Origin: Bifidobacterium asteroides
Lineage (GTDB): Bacteria; Actinomycetota; Actinomycetes; Actinomycetales; Bifidobacteriaceae
Assembly (NCBI RefSeq): GCF_030758775.1
Contig: NZ_CP132384.1
Coordinates: 310,001 to 374,000, forward strand
Length of the DNA: 64,000 bases
Direction of reading: 5' to 3'
In this document: positions 8,638 to 18,240 of the stretch, in pieces
Layout of the letters: each line of letters starts with the position of its first letter
Position numbering within the stretch: position 1 is the stretch's first letter
Position numbers and translations under genes: made by a program
Notes under the pieces: model-generated
What the model was told of the DNA's origin: nothing
What the model saw: the letters and a program-made list of their open reading frames with translations, nothing else
Databases searched by the model: none

Positions 8638-11178
8638 ATGAGGGATGATGAGGATCGCGACAGCGGCAGCGAGTCCGCCGATGCCCAAAGCGATCAGGGG
8701 CGCTGGAAGATGTCGCGCTCCTCTATTGCCCTCATGACTGCAAGCCACAGTGCCAGCAAGGACTACGCCCGTCATTGGGATTATGAGGAAGGGTCCATCG
8801 ACCTGCCGCCCTTGAGCCTGCCGGGGGAGGCCGTGGATGATGGCTTGGCCTACCCGGGACGGATAGCCCATAGGAAGACTGCGGTTCTGGGCGATGAAGG
8901 AGCTGGCGGCAAGGGTTCCAGACCAGTCGGTGAACGACCGTCAGTGCTTCCAGGATCCTATGATTTTTTGGACTCGGTCACCATGGCCAGTCAACCGGGA
9001 GTTCCCGCATTTCCTCCTGAAGATCTACCAGCTGACGGGCATGTCGGGAAGGGATCCGACAAGGAGTCTTCTCCGCGGCGTGTGGTGGTTCGCCGAGAGC
9101 CGGAAGCCGCAAAGGCCAAGGAGACCCCGGCGCAGCCTCAGCAGCCTGCGGCCAAGGTCGTCTGGTCCTGGACGAAGCCCGAAAAGAACAATGGCCCGGT
9201 CTTCTCTTGGAATATGCCCAAGCGTCGTAAGCCGTCCGCAAGCACCCGTGCAGGCAAACCTGCGGCTTCCGCTCCTTCCGCAGTCAGAACAGCCGAACCC
9301 AAGTCGGCGACTATGCTCGAGGCGCCCTCGGGTTCCGGCGCTGAGGATTCGATGTCTGCGAAACCGGGTTCGGAGATTCCTGCACCCGCAGCCTCTGTTC
9401 ATGCGTCTGAGGCCCCTGTGGTATTCGCCGACCGGCCAGTCGTTGTCCGTCGCTCGGATGCCGACTGGGATTCCCTGGTCACTGGTTCATCGGCTTCTGG
9501 GGACAACGGTGCTGCTGCACAATCCGTGTCCAGTGGAACCGATCATCAGGGGCGTCGGGTCTGTTCGACTCCACGGGTAGTTGCCCAGCCTGCCGCAGTC
9601 GCCGGTGACGATACCGGTGGTCGGGTCGTTTCGTCAAAGGCTATTGACGGACAGGAGACGGCGCTCGCGCAGAAGGATCATGCCGGCCAGCCCATGCAGA
9701 CCGGCCAGGCAGCGATTGCCGTTCAGCCTGCCCCTGCCGAATCTTCAGAGGCTGTGAACGCAGCTCCGGCGACGCAGTCGGTCGTCCAGTTCGCGTCTTC
9801 GTCGACATCCGTATCCGCTCCAGGTGCTTCTGTGGCTCTCGCCGCCAAGGCTGCCGAGGCTGCTGCAGCTGCTGTGGCGGCCAAGGCCAAGTCCTCAGAG
9901 ACCGAGGAAGCCGCAGCGAATGCAACCAAGCCGACCCGTTCTTCGCATGGTCTTCATTTCGGCCTATCTGCCAGAGGTCATGAAAGGAAGAGGGGAGCCC
10001 GTCGGTCGTTCAAGCGGCGGGCTGCTCGCAACCGTACCCATCCTTCAGCCGAGTCGGCAGTCCCTCGGGTCGTTTCCAATGCTTCGGCAGGATCGGTCAA
10101 TTCGCAGCCGGTCGCTGTTCCCAGTGAACTTGACGCCGTCACGCCAGCTGCTGAAGTTGCGGCTCAGCCCCAGCCTCAGGCCCAGGCGCAACCACAGACG
10201 GCCAAGCCCACCACCGGCAAGTCCAACACCTACACAGCCAGTTCCGGGGTCCTCCACGCCGTCAACGGACAGGCCGCCTTCGCCTTCGTCTATCTGGCCA
10301 TATCGGTTCTGGTGCTCATGGTCGGTTCGGGGATGATCCTGCCAGTCGTCATGGAACAGGTCAAGGACCCCAGATCCATCGCCTTCCTATCCGACGGGAT
10401 TACTCTCCTGTCGGTCCTGCTGGCGCTGACCTATGCCTGCATTTCAGAGTGGAGCGTTATTCGAGGTGTGGATCAGCGGGGACAGGACGCGGTCCGCTGG
10501 CGAACGGATCGAAGAATGACCCTGGCGGCTCTGCTGGCCCTGGTCGCGGTGCTCCTGCTGGGCCAAGGGATGGTTCATGAACTGAACAAGTTCTTCAATC
10601 ACTTCGGTCTGCTTCTGCACATCCCCTCCCTGGCCTCGCACAGCCTGCTGGTCACCGGGGCTTCCTCGCCAATGATGGCCCTGTATGCCCTCCTGGCGGT
10701 CCCCCTGGCTGAGGAGCTGGTCTTCCGCGGCATCATCCTCAACGGGTTGCGTCGGTATGGCCGGGTCTTTGCCATTCTGACCGCATCCCTGCTCTGCGCC
10801 CTGCTGCAGAGTGATCCGGTCTCCGGGCTTTGGATCTTCCTGCTGGGGCTGGCATTGGGATACTGCTCCCTGGAGTATGGTCTGATCTGGGCCGTCGGAG
10901 CCCGTGTGCTCGGTGATCTGCTCTTCAGCGGCCTGCCCAATCGATATCTGATGAGCGCTCCGAGAACCGCTCGTCTGTCGATTTTGGCAGTAGCGCTGGT
11001 CTTGGTTCTGGCTGGGCTGCTCATGTTCTTCCTGCACCGCACCAGTCTGTTGGACTACCGGCGGCGCTATCGAGCCCCTAAGGGCACATATGTTTCCTGG
11101 AGGCAGCCCTGGTTCCTGCTCTACTTGCTGCTCTGCCTGCTGCTGACGGTCTTCAAGTTCGTGCCCGGCCTGCTCTGA
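8638..11178 (+). CDS. CPBP-like membrane protein with long disordered tail, predicted inactive
   Basis: A 846-residue fusion-like architecture. Residues 1 to about 535 are low-complexity, rich in Ala, Pro, Ser, Glu and Lys (for example an Ala-rich run AAKAAEAAAAAVAAKAK and a basic patch RKRGARRSFKRRAARNR), with no predicted membrane segment. The last ~305 residues align with copy 1. The EExxxR motif is kept (E692, E693, R697), but at exactly the spacing where copy 1 has H197 and H229, this protein has Q724 (ALLQSD) and R756 (RVLGD), and the last motif Asn is Asp 760. The metal site should therefore not form, making this a likely pseudoprotease. The 8638 start is preferred because GGGGAAGG lies 11 bases upstream; an in-frame ATG at 8614 is possible. 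Confidence 0.8.
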   Translation: MRDDEDRDSGSESADAQSDQGRWKMSRSSIALMTASHSASKDYARHWDYEEGSIDLPPLSLPGEAVDDGLAYPGRIAHRKTAVLGDEGAGGKGSRPVGERPSVLPGSYDFLDSVTMASQPGVPAFPPEDLPADGHVGKGSDKESSPRRVVVRREPEAAKAKETPAQPQQPAAKVVWSWTKPEKNNGPVFSWNMPKRRKPSASTRAGKPAASAPSAVRTAEPKSATMLEAPSGSGAEDSMSAKPGSEIPAPAASVHASEAPVVFADRPVVVRRSDADWDSLVTGSSASGDNGAAAQSVSSGTDHQGRRVCSTPRVVAQPAAVAGDDTGGRVVSSKAIDGQETALAQKDHAGQPMQTGQAAIAVQPAPAESSEAVNAAPATQSVVQFASSSTSVSAPGASVALAAKAAEAAAAAVAAKAKSSETEEAAANATKPTRSSHGLHFGLSARGHERKRGARRSFKRRAARNRTHPSAESAVPRVVSNASAGSVNSQPVAVPSELDAVTPAAEVAAQPQPQAQAQPQTAKPTTGKSNTYTASSGVLHAVNGQAAFAFVYLAISVLVLMVGSGMILPVVMEQVKDPRSIAFLSDGITLLSVLLALTYACISEWSVIRGVDQRGQDAVRWRTDRRMTLAALLALVAVLLLGQGMVHELNKFFNHFGLLLHIPSLASHSLLVTGASSPMMALYALLAVPLAEELVFRGIILNGLRRYGRVFAILTASLLCALLQSDPVSGLWIFLLGLALGYCSLEYGLIWAVGARVLGDLLFSGLPNRYLMSAPRTARLSILAVALVLVLAGLLMFFLHRTSLLDYRRRYRAPKGTYVSWRQPWFLLYLLLCLLLTVFKFVPGLL

Positions 11179-11280
11179 GGCATGACGCATTGGCGCTGCG
11201 GTGGTGGCGTAGACTTGGACAAGCTGGAGGTCAATGCCGGATGGCCGAACCTGCAGAGGATCATGAAAGGGCATGGTGAC

Positions 11281-12333
11281 ATGGGGCAGACAGCGACGGC
11301 GCCCGACGCGTCAGGGACCGGGCAGGCTCAAAAGCCCAGACGAGGCGTGGCGGATCGTGCATGGATGAGTGCGGCCAGAGGTATGCTCAACCGTCAGGCC
11401 GCCCTGCTGCTGGTCTACCTGCTTATCATCAACAGTGTCGGCCTTCTGTTCGGTGTGCTGGCTCAAATGGAGTGGAATGCCGTGTTTGATCCAGTGCCTG
11501 CCCACTCGGGATTTATATATGTGATGAGCCATGCGGACAAGGAGTATGGGGGCATCATCAACCTGATCGCCGCCTGCACAGGCCTCTGCTTCCTGGTCTT
11601 CACACGACGTCGGCAGATCTGCGATTCCGGTCCTTCGGGTATCTTCCACACTGATCTGCACCCCATGACCTGGCAGGTGCTGCTGGGATGCTTTGCGCTG
11701 ACGCTGACCGGGCAGACCCTGGCCGACTGGTATCAGTCAGGGATGGACTGGACCACGGCGCGGCTGGGAGTGCAGCAGTCCTGGACCACGACCGAGCAGA
11801 TCCAGCAGGCCTCGGGTACCATTCCCATGTTCATCTACGTCAGCCTGCTGGCCCCCGTCATCGAGGAGCTGGTCTTCAGAGGTGCCATCCTGCATGCGCT
11901 GAAGCCCTACGGCCACGTCTTCGCCATCGTCACCTCCGCGGTCATGTTCGGTTTCTTCCACGGCGACCTTGGCCAGGGGTTCTTCGCTTTCATCATGGGT
12001 CTGCTCCTGGGCTATCTGGCCTGCGAATACTCCATCTTCTGGTCCATAGCCCTGCACGTGTTCAACAACCTGGTCGTCAGCGACGGGCTGGAACTCCTTC
12101 TCGGGTTTATGAGCGACAACATGTCCTCCTACATCAACGTGCTCATGATGCTGGCAGGCTTGCTGGCGGCCGTCCTGGTCCTCTATTTGGGCCGTCATCG
12201 GATTGTCGCTTTTCTGCGGGAAAACCGCACTTATACGAACGTCTATGGCGCCTGGGCTTGCCCATTTTTCATCATGCTGCTGCTGATCATGGGCTTCACG
12301 ATGCTGACCCCCTTCGTTTCAGCTGGCGCCTGA
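11281..12333 (+). CDS. CPBP family intramembrane metalloprotease, copy 3
   Basis: A 350-residue polytopic CPBP protein with a full catalytic set: EELVFR with E195, E196 and R200; FGFFHGD with H227; HVFNN with H259 and N263. Spacing from the glutamates to the histidines (32 and 64 residues) is identical to copy 1. It diverges more from copies 1 and 2 at both ends and has a ~30-residue polar N terminus. The start at 11281 is preferred since AAAGGG lies nine bases upstream; in-frame ATGs at 11182 and 11263 exist. It ends the trio and is followed after 139 bases by murA. Confidence 0.86.
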   Translation: MGQTATAPDASGTGQAQKPRRGVADRAWMSAARGMLNRQAALLLVYLLIINSVGLLFGVLAQMEWNAVFDPVPAHSGFIYVMSHADKEYGGIINLIAACTGLCFLVFTRRRQICDSGPSGIFHTDLHPMTWQVLLGCFALTLTGQTLADWYQSGMDWTTARLGVQQSWTTTEQIQQASGTIPMFIYVSLLAPVIEELVFRGAILHALKPYGHVFAIVTSAVMFGFFHGDLGQGFFAFIMGLLLGYLACEYSIFWSIALHVFNNLVVSDGLELLLGFMSDNMSSYINVLMMLAGLLAAVLVLYLGRHRIVAFLRENRTYTNVYGAWACPFFIMLLLIMGFTMLTPFVSAGA

Positions 12334-12472
12334 CCAGTATCTGACTGGGTGGACGCTCTATGCCCGAGGCGACAATTCACGGTGTCCCCACACCCCTTGT
12401 GGCAGACTTGCAGATAGGGCCGATGATGTGCCAAAGCCCGGCTCTGAGCAGATACGAGAAGGAAGCCGATAT

Positions 12473-13804
12473 ATGCCCAAGGTGAATACACAGAATGATG
12501 TGCTGCATGTGGTGGGCGGCAGACCCCTGCACGGTACCATCCAGATCCGCGGGGCCAAGAACTTCGTCAGCAAGGCCATGGTGGCGGCCCTTCTGGCTCC
12601 CGGTGTTTCAGTGCTGAAGAACGTTCCCGAGATCCGCGATGTCCATGTGGTCTCGGACCTGCTGAGGCTGCACGGGGTCAAGGTGGATGTTCGTCCCCAG
12701 GAGGGTGTGGTCACCATCGATGCCAGTCATGTGGAGCTGGCCGACGTGGCTGATGTAGACACTCTGTCGGGCTCTTCCCGCATTCCCATCCTCTTCTCCG
12801 GCCCGCTTCTGCATCGGATGGGGGAGGCGTTCATCCCCGTTTTGGGCGGATGCCGCATCGGCAGCCGGCCCATCGATTTCCATCTGGAGACCCTGCGCAA
12901 GCTGGGGGCCAATGTCGACAAGGAGCATGAGGCCGGCATACACATCACGGCGCCCAATGGTCTGCATGGGGCCAAGATTCACCTGCCCTACCCTTCGGTG
13001 GGCGCCACGGAGCAGACTCTGCTGGCAGCCGTCATGGCCGAAGGGCGCACTGAGCTGTCAGGGGCGGCCACCGAGCCCGAAATCATGGACCTGGTGGCGG
13101 TCCTGCAGAAGATGGGCGCGCAGATTTCCGTGGATGTGGACCGGACCATCCGCATCGAGGGGGTGCCATCCCTCAAGGGATTCACCCATACCTCCCTGCC
13201 CGACCGGATTGAGGCCGCATCCTGGGCCTCCGCCGCCCTGGCCACCCATGGCGACATCATGGTCAAGGGTGCCCATCAGCCCGATATGATGACCTATCTG
13301 AATGTCTTCCGCAAGATCGGCGGCCAGTTCGACGTGCGCGACGACGGCATCCGCTTCTGGCATCCGGGCGGCGACCTGCGGCCCGTGGCCATTGAGACCG
13401 ATGTGCATCCTGGGTTCATGACCGACTGGCAGCAGCCGCTGGTGGTCGCTCTGACCCAGGCCAAGGGTCTTTCCATCGTTCACGAGACCGTCTACGAGAA
13501 CCGCTTCGGCTTCACCGAGCCCTTGATTCAGATGGGCGCCACCATCCAGCTCTACAAGGAGTGCCTGGGGTCCCTTCCCTGCCGCTTCCAGCAGCGCAAC
13601 TTCAACCATTCGGCGGTCATCTTCGGGCCCACCCCGTTGACCGGCCAGGACATCGATGTGCCCGACCTGCGTGGCGGCTTCAGCCACCTGATCGCCGCGC
13701 TGACGGCCTCCGGTCCCTCCACCGTCCACGGCATCTCCCTGATCGACCGCGGCTACGAAGACTTCCGCGACAAGCTGCTGGCCCTGGACGCGCAGATCGA
13801 CTGA
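12473..13804 (+). CDS. murA: UDP-N-acetylglucosamine 1-carboxyvinyltransferase
   Basis: Transfers enolpyruvate from PEP to UDP-GlcNAc, the first committed step of peptidoglycan synthesis, in the cytosol. 443 residues, EPSP-synthase fold; RGAKNFVSKAMVAALL near the N terminus and GGCRIGSRP around residue 126-134 are diagnostic. The active-site residue is Cys 127, the fosfomycin-sensitive type, not the Asp of mycobacteria. The ATG at 12473 is preceded by AAGGAAG; the open frame upstream is not needed. An acyltransferase gene follows after 14 bases, so co-transcription is likely. Confidence 0.94.
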   Translation: MPKVNTQNDVLHVVGGRPLHGTIQIRGAKNFVSKAMVAALLAPGVSVLKNVPEIRDVHVVSDLLRLHGVKVDVRPQEGVVTIDASHVELADVADVDTLSGSSRIPILFSGPLLHRMGEAFIPVLGGCRIGSRPIDFHLETLRKLGANVDKEHEAGIHITAPNGLHGAKIHLPYPSVGATEQTLLAAVMAEGRTELSGAATEPEIMDLVAVLQKMGAQISVDVDRTIRIEGVPSLKGFTHTSLPDRIEAASWASAALATHGDIMVKGAHQPDMMTYLNVFRKIGGQFDVRDDGIRFWHPGGDLRPVAIETDVHPGFMTDWQQPLVVALTQAKGLSIVHETVYENRFGFTEPLIQMGATIQLYKECLGSLPCRFQQRNFNHSAVIFGPTPLTGQDIDVPDLRGGFSHLIAALTASGPSTVHGISLIDRGYEDFRDKLLALDAQID

Positions 13805-13818
13805 TCCGGCAGGCATAG

Positions 13819-14712
13819 ATGGCTTCCAAAGGCAAACCTTCCCCACGCTCTGCGGTGCCGGCCCTGTCCGACCAGCAGGTGGCCCTGTTGGCCCAGCGGC
13901 ACAGGTTGGTGGATCCAACCCGCTACTATCCCACTGGACACCGCATACCGGCCCTGGACGAGATAGACGGTCAACACCCTGTGGGGACCACTCGTCTGTT
14001 GCGCGGAGTCTCCCAGGTGGTGCGAGACTCCTGCCGGGTCTATGCCTGGGGCCTGGAACGGGTGCCGCAGAGCGGCCCCTTTATCACCGCAGCCACCCAT
14101 GTGACCCAGTTTGACGTTTTCATTCCCATGATGGCGCTCTTCCACCTGGGTCGTCGTCCCCGATACATGGCTAAGGCCGAAATGGCCCATTGGCCCCTTA
14201 TCGGCAGCTGGTTCCGCATGGTGGGCATGCAGCCGGTGGAGCGCAAGTCAGGCAAGGCCAGGTCGATTGAGGAGGAGTCGATCAGCATTATCACCTCGGG
14301 CAGGCCACTGACCATTTGGCCCGAGGGAACCGTGACCCGTGATCCTCTGAAGTGGCCCATGTCGCTTAAGCCCGGTGTCGGATTCATCGCCCTGGAAGCC
14401 TCGCGACAGCTGGGTCGCATGGTTCCCCTGTATCCCAGCATCACCTGGGGGGCGGCTTCGATCAATCACAAGTGGCCCTGGCCTCGAAAGAACGTGGTCT
14501 TGTGCTATGACCGGCTCCTTGACTATTCCGACCTTCTGGAAGACGTGGATCAGTGGGGAGCGGAACCCCCCAAACAGTCCGTGCATGTCCTCTGTGTCCG
14601 CCTGCGCAACCGGATGGAGGAGGTCATGGCCGAGATCCGTGGCGAAGAGCCCCCAGCGGCTGGATACTTCGATTACGTGACCATGACCCGTCGGCCCAGA
14701 AGCGAGCAATAA
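13819..14712 (+). CDS. 1-acyl-sn-glycerol-3-phosphate acyltransferase family protein
   Basis: Membrane-associated lysophosphatidate acyltransferase-type enzyme (PlsC fold) for phospholipid synthesis. The catalytic HX4D motif is H94-VTQF-D99 and the phosphate-binding block reads WPEGTVTRD (about residues 169-177), a variant of the common EGTRS. About 297 residues, slightly longer than E. coli PlsC. Lies between murA and gpsA on the same strand; the neighbouring gpsA makes the glycerol-3-phosphate backbone, which supports a phospholipid role. Confidence 0.88.
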   Translation: MASKGKPSPRSAVPALSDQQVALLAQRHRLVDPTRYYPTGHRIPALDEIDGQHPVGTTRLLRGVSQVVRDSCRVYAWGLERVPQSGPFITAATHVTQFDVFIPMMALFHLGRRPRYMAKAEMAHWPLIGSWFRMVGMQPVERKSGKARSIEEESISIITSGRPLTIWPEGTVTRDPLKWPMSLKPGVGFIALEASRQLGRMVPLYPSITWGAASINHKWPWPRKNVVLCYDRLLDYSDLLEDVDQWGAEPPKQSVHVLCVRLRNRMEEVMAEIRGEEPPAAGYFDYVTMTRRPRSEQ

Positions 14713-14828
14713 GGCCGGAACCCGCCTCTAATTCCAGCTGCCTGGCGGCGGTGTCATAGGATGGTAGAGACAAGAATAAGGCTGCTGGTCGGCGTTCCCG
14801 TGCGCACGGCATTATGCAAAGGAGAATG

Positions 14829-15827
14829 ATGACGAAGATCGCAGTATTGGGAGCAGGCGCATGGGGAACCGCTTTTGCCCAGGTATTGGCTGACGCAGGC
14901 AATCAGGTGATCATGTGGGACATTGACCCGGATGTCGTGGACGAAATCAACAGCAAGCGTTCGAATGCCCGCCGCCTGCCGACCGTGGAAAGGCTGCCCG
15001 ATGGCATCAGCGCTGAGGGTGACCGGGCCAAGGCTGTCTCGGGGGCTGAAATCGTGATCGTGGCCATAGCCGCTCAGCATGCCTGTGAGGCCTTGACGGA
15101 ATTCAAGGGTCTGCTAGGTCATGATGCCATTGTGGTCTCCCTGATGAAGGGGATTGAACGGGGCACCGACAGGCGGATGGATCAGGTGGTCCGCCAGACA
15201 CTGGATCTGGACTCAGCCAGGTTCGCGGCTGTCTCCGGCCCCAACCTGAGCAAGGAGGTGGCCGCCCGCGAGCCGAGCGCCACCGTGGTCGCCAGCACTG
15301 ATGCCGATACAGCCATGAGAGTAGCCCGTGCCTGCACGAACGACTATTTCAAGGCCTTCGTCTCGGACGATGTGATCGGCCTGGAAATGTGCGGGTCGCT
15401 GAAGAACGTCACTGCGCTGGCAGTCGGGATGTCACGAGGGGCTGGATTCGGGGAGAACACAGCCGCCATGATCCAGGCCAGGGGCCTGGCTGAACTCACT
15501 GCTCTGGGGGAGGCCTGCGGGGCCAAGTCCAAGACTTTCGCCGGTCTTGCCGGGGTCGGCGACCTGGTGGCCACCTGCGGTTCATCCCTGAGCAGGAACT
15601 ACACTTTCGGCTTTAATCTGGGTCAGGGCAAAAGCCTTGAGGAAGCCACTCGCGTCAGCAAGGGTGTCGCCGAGGGCGTGCCCACCACCGATGCTGTCGT
15701 CGCCCTGGGCAGGCGTTACCAGGTGGCGACCCCGCTGGCTACGGCCATGAGCCATGTGCTGGGTCAAGGTCTGAGCTGCCGGGGCATGATCGACGAGCTG
15801 TTCGGGGGGCAGATCACCACAGAGTGA
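14829..15827 (+). CDS. gpsA: NAD(P)-dependent glycerol-3-phosphate dehydrogenase
   Basis: Reduces dihydroxyacetone phosphate to sn-glycerol 3-phosphate for membrane lipids. 332 residues, the family's normal length. The N-terminal Rossmann motif is GAGAWGTAFA; SGPNLSKEVA, GSLKNVTALAVGMSRGAGFG and AGVGDLVATC are conserved catalytic and substrate blocks. AAAGGAGA immediately precedes tandem ATGs at 14826 and 14829; the second gives better spacing and the usual MTKIAVLG beginning. Confidence 0.95.
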   Translation: MTKIAVLGAGAWGTAFAQVLADAGNQVIMWDIDPDVVDEINSKRSNARRLPTVERLPDGISAEGDRAKAVSGAEIVIVAIAAQHACEALTEFKGLLGHDAIVVSLMKGIERGTDRRMDQVVRQTLDLDSARFAAVSGPNLSKEVAAREPSATVVASTDADTAMRVARACTNDYFKAFVSDDVIGLEMCGSLKNVTALAVGMSRGAGFGENTAAMIQARGLAELTALGEACGAKSKTFAGLAGVGDLVATCGSSLSRNYTFGFNLGQGKSLEEATRVSKGVAEGVPTTDAVVALGRRYQVATPLATAMSHVLGQGLSCRGMIDELFGGQITTE

Positions 15828-15837
15828 GTCTGACGGC

Positions 15838-15855
15838 CATCAGAACATTCTGATG
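15838..15855. other. perfect palindrome CATCAGAA-CA-TTCTGATG
   Basis: Eight-base arms around a two-base centre, 11 bases after the gpsA stop. There is no T run after it, so it may be a weak terminator or a protein site for the 289-base gap before ddl. The rest of that gap shows no feature I can name. Confidence 0.35.
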
Positions 15856-16116
15856 ACTATAGAGAGCGCGAAGACTATGAAGCCGGCGCTACCAGCATTG
15901 TGCTTGACGATATACGGGTTATAACTCAATCGTGCGCCTGACTTGTCTGGTGCCTGCGTCAGCTCAATCATGCCTGTTCGTGCCAAGCTTGTGGATGAGC
16001 GACTCCACCCGTGCCTAGCTGACCGCCAAGGGGATATTCTGCTGTCTTGAGTGATGTATCTGCCCGGGCATGTGGGTGAGGTCGGAATGCGTGTCCAGGA
16101 TGAGGAAAGCCGAGGG

Positions 16117-17268
16117 ATGATGGTCAGGAAACGTGTTGTGGTGCTCTATGGCGGGCGTGCCGACGAACATTCCATATCCTGCGTGTCAGCGGCCGGCGTG
16201 CTCAATGCCATCGATACCGACCGGTATGAGCCCGTCCCCATCGGCATCACCAAGGACGGTCGATGGACCATCGGCGGCCAGGATCCCAGGCAATGGGGTC
16301 TGGGCGATGCCAGTCTGCCAAGGGTGCAGATAACCGAAGGCAGCCGTCCGGTCATCCTCGACATGGCCCGTGGCAGGGATGGGTTTCTGATCGGCGACCA
16401 TGCCGACCTGGTCTCTGGAGCCCAACCTTCCGGGGCAGTCGGTTCCCTGGAGCCTTTGGGGCATGTTGACGCGGTCTTTCCGGTGCTGCACGGCCCATAC
16501 GGTGAGGATGGCACCCTACAGGGCCTGCTTGAAATGATGGGCCTGCCCTACGTTGGGTGCGGGGTCTTCGCCTCTGCCGCATGCATGGACAAGCACTATA
16601 CCAAGATTCTGCTCAGCCAAGCCGGCATACCTGTGGCTCCTGGCATCACCATAGACTCCCGTGAACAGCGATCCGGAGCCGACCTGCTGGCTGCTGTGGA
16701 GAAGGCAGAGCTGCATTACCCGCTCTTCATCAAGCCCTCCCGTGCGGGATCCAGCTTTGGCGTGGTCAAGGTGGAAGAGCCCAAAGGCGAAGCCCTGGCT
16801 GCTGCGGTCGCCGAGGCAGCAAAGCATGACTGGCGGGTTCTGATAGAGGAGGGCATTGAGGGGCGGGAGATCGAGTGCGCCGTGCTTTCATCGAGCAAGG
16901 ACAGAAAGCCCCATACAGCCTGGCCAGGCGAGGTGGTACTGGACAAGGCTGATCAGGACGAGGCCTTCTACGACTTCGACAGCAAGTATGTGGACTCTTC
17001 CGCCTCCCATGTAGAGGTCCCCGCGGACCTGCCGGAGGAGACCCTTCAGAAGGTTCGCGACCTGGCTGCCAAGGCCTTCAGAACCGTGGACGGCGCCGGT
17101 CTGAGCCGTGTCGACTGCTTTGTAACGCCCGAGGGCAGGGTCATCGTCAACGAGATCAACACCATGCCTGGTTTCACGCCCATCTCCATGTATGCCAAGG
17201 CCTGGGAGGCCACCGGGATCACCTACACCGATCTGATCACCGAACTGATCGAGGGTGTATCGGCCTGA
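16117..17268 (+). CDS. ddl: D-alanine--D-alanine ligase
   Basis: ATP-grasp enzyme that makes D-Ala-D-Ala for peptidoglycan. 383 residues. Visible: LYGGRADEHSISCVSAAGVL at the N terminus, VFPVLHGPYGEDGTLQGLLE, YVGCGVFASAACMDKHYTK, FIKPSRAGSSFGV and VNEINTMPGFTPISMY. Start at 16117 chosen because GAGGAAAG is seven bases upstream and the protein then begins directly with the first beta strand; the frame is open to 16051. The gene converges on an mscS-like gene. Confidence 0.95.
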   Translation: MMVRKRVVVLYGGRADEHSISCVSAAGVLNAIDTDRYEPVPIGITKDGRWTIGGQDPRQWGLGDASLPRVQITEGSRPVILDMARGRDGFLIGDHADLVSGAQPSGAVGSLEPLGHVDAVFPVLHGPYGEDGTLQGLLEMMGLPYVGCGVFASAACMDKHYTKILLSQAGIPVAPGITIDSREQRSGADLLAAVEKAELHYPLFIKPSRAGSSFGVVKVEEPKGEALAAAVAEAAKHDWRVLIEEGIEGREIECAVLSSSKDRKPHTAWPGEVVLDKADQDEAFYDFDSKYVDSSASHVEVPADLPEETLQKVRDLAAKAFRTVDGAGLSRVDCFVTPEGRVIVNEINTMPGFTPISMYAKAWEATGITYTDLITELIEGVSA

Positions 17269-17355
17269 CGCGGAGTCGCCTGCGGAGTTTGAGGCGTCTC
17301 GTGAGAGGAAAGATGCCGTTTTGCATTTCTCCCGCAGGATGAGAGGATCATCTGG

Positions 17356-18240
17356 TTAATACTCAACGTCTTTTGTTCGGAGCTCGGCCTCCTGGACCAG
17401 GTAGTCCTGGCCCGCCAAAGCGCGGGTGGCGGCATCCTGCATATCGGCGGCGATGACGCCCTGCTTGGCGAACATGACTACCTGGCCCTTGATGCCGTAA
17501 GGGGTGAAGCCCTGGAGCTGGACGATGGGCGGATTGGCTGGCATGGCCATGCCCTTGGTTGCCTGGGCCACCACCTGTGCTATGGAACGGGAGGACTTGG
17601 CTATATCGGCATCTCCTCGCAGGGTGAAGGGAACCGTGGTGGCGGCCTCGCCTGCCTCGGTGATCTTCTCAAGCGCCGTGGTGTTGAGGATGGAGTTGGG
17701 GATCAGCAGCTGGTTGCCGGTCCTGTCGATGACGATGGTATGGCGCCAGGTCACGTCGCGGACGGTTCCGGTGGTGCCCTGGATGGTGATGATGTCGCCG
17801 GGCTGGACCACCTTGCTGACCATCAGTCCGAAGCCGCCGACGATGTTGGCGATCGTATCCTTCAATCCGAAGGAGAGGGCCAGGCCGCTGACGCCCAGGG
17901 CGGCGACCACAGTGGATGGGTTGATTCCGAAGACAGGTTGCAGGACTGTGGCAGCGGCGAAGATCCAGATCAGGGCGCGGACGATGTTGACGAAGATGGA
18001 TGCACTGGGCAGGTTGGTTCGCTCCAGGGCACGTCGCATGGCCGCCGCTACGATCTTGGAGATCAAGGCAGCGCAGACAGCCACGACGATCAGAAGGACG
18101 ATCTTTCCGAAATTCTGGCGGAACCAGTAGATGACGGCATCGCTGAAGCTGGAGATGGCCTGTTCGGACCTTCCCATGGGATCCTTGTCCGGATTGACGC
18201 TTGCGATGCTCGTGCTGGCAAAATCGACGGTCGGATTCAT
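17356..18240 (-). CDS. MscS-family mechanosensitive channel
   Basis: Small-conductance mechanosensitive channel family, for release of solutes at hypo-osmotic shock in the cytoplasmic membrane. 294 residues with about three N-terminal helices, the pore helix ALGVSGLALSFGLKDTIANI, and the beta domain with QPGDIITI and NQLLIPNS. The ATG at 18240 overlaps the stop of the upstream acetyltransferase (ATGA), so the two are translationally coupled; the open frame to 18309 is not used. Confidence 0.88.
   Translation of the reverse strand: MNPTVDFASTSIASVNPDKDPMGRSEQAISSFSDAVIYWFRQNFGKIVLLIVVAVCAALISKIVAAAMRRALERTNLPSASIFVNIVRALIWIFAAATVLQPVFGINPSTVVAALGVSGLALSFGLKDTIANIVGGFGLMVSKVVQPGDIITIQGTTGTVRDVTWRHTIVIDRTGNQLLIPNSILNTTALEKITEAGEAATTVPFTLRGDADIAKSSRSIAQVVAQATKGMAMPANPPIVQLQGFTPYGIKGQVVMFAKQGVIAADMQDAATRALAGQDYLVQEAELRTKDVEY

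Noticed and set aside
10599-11274. Minus-strand open frames across the third quarter of CPBP copy 2
   Set aside because: Complement of the CPBP coding sequence without supporting signals.
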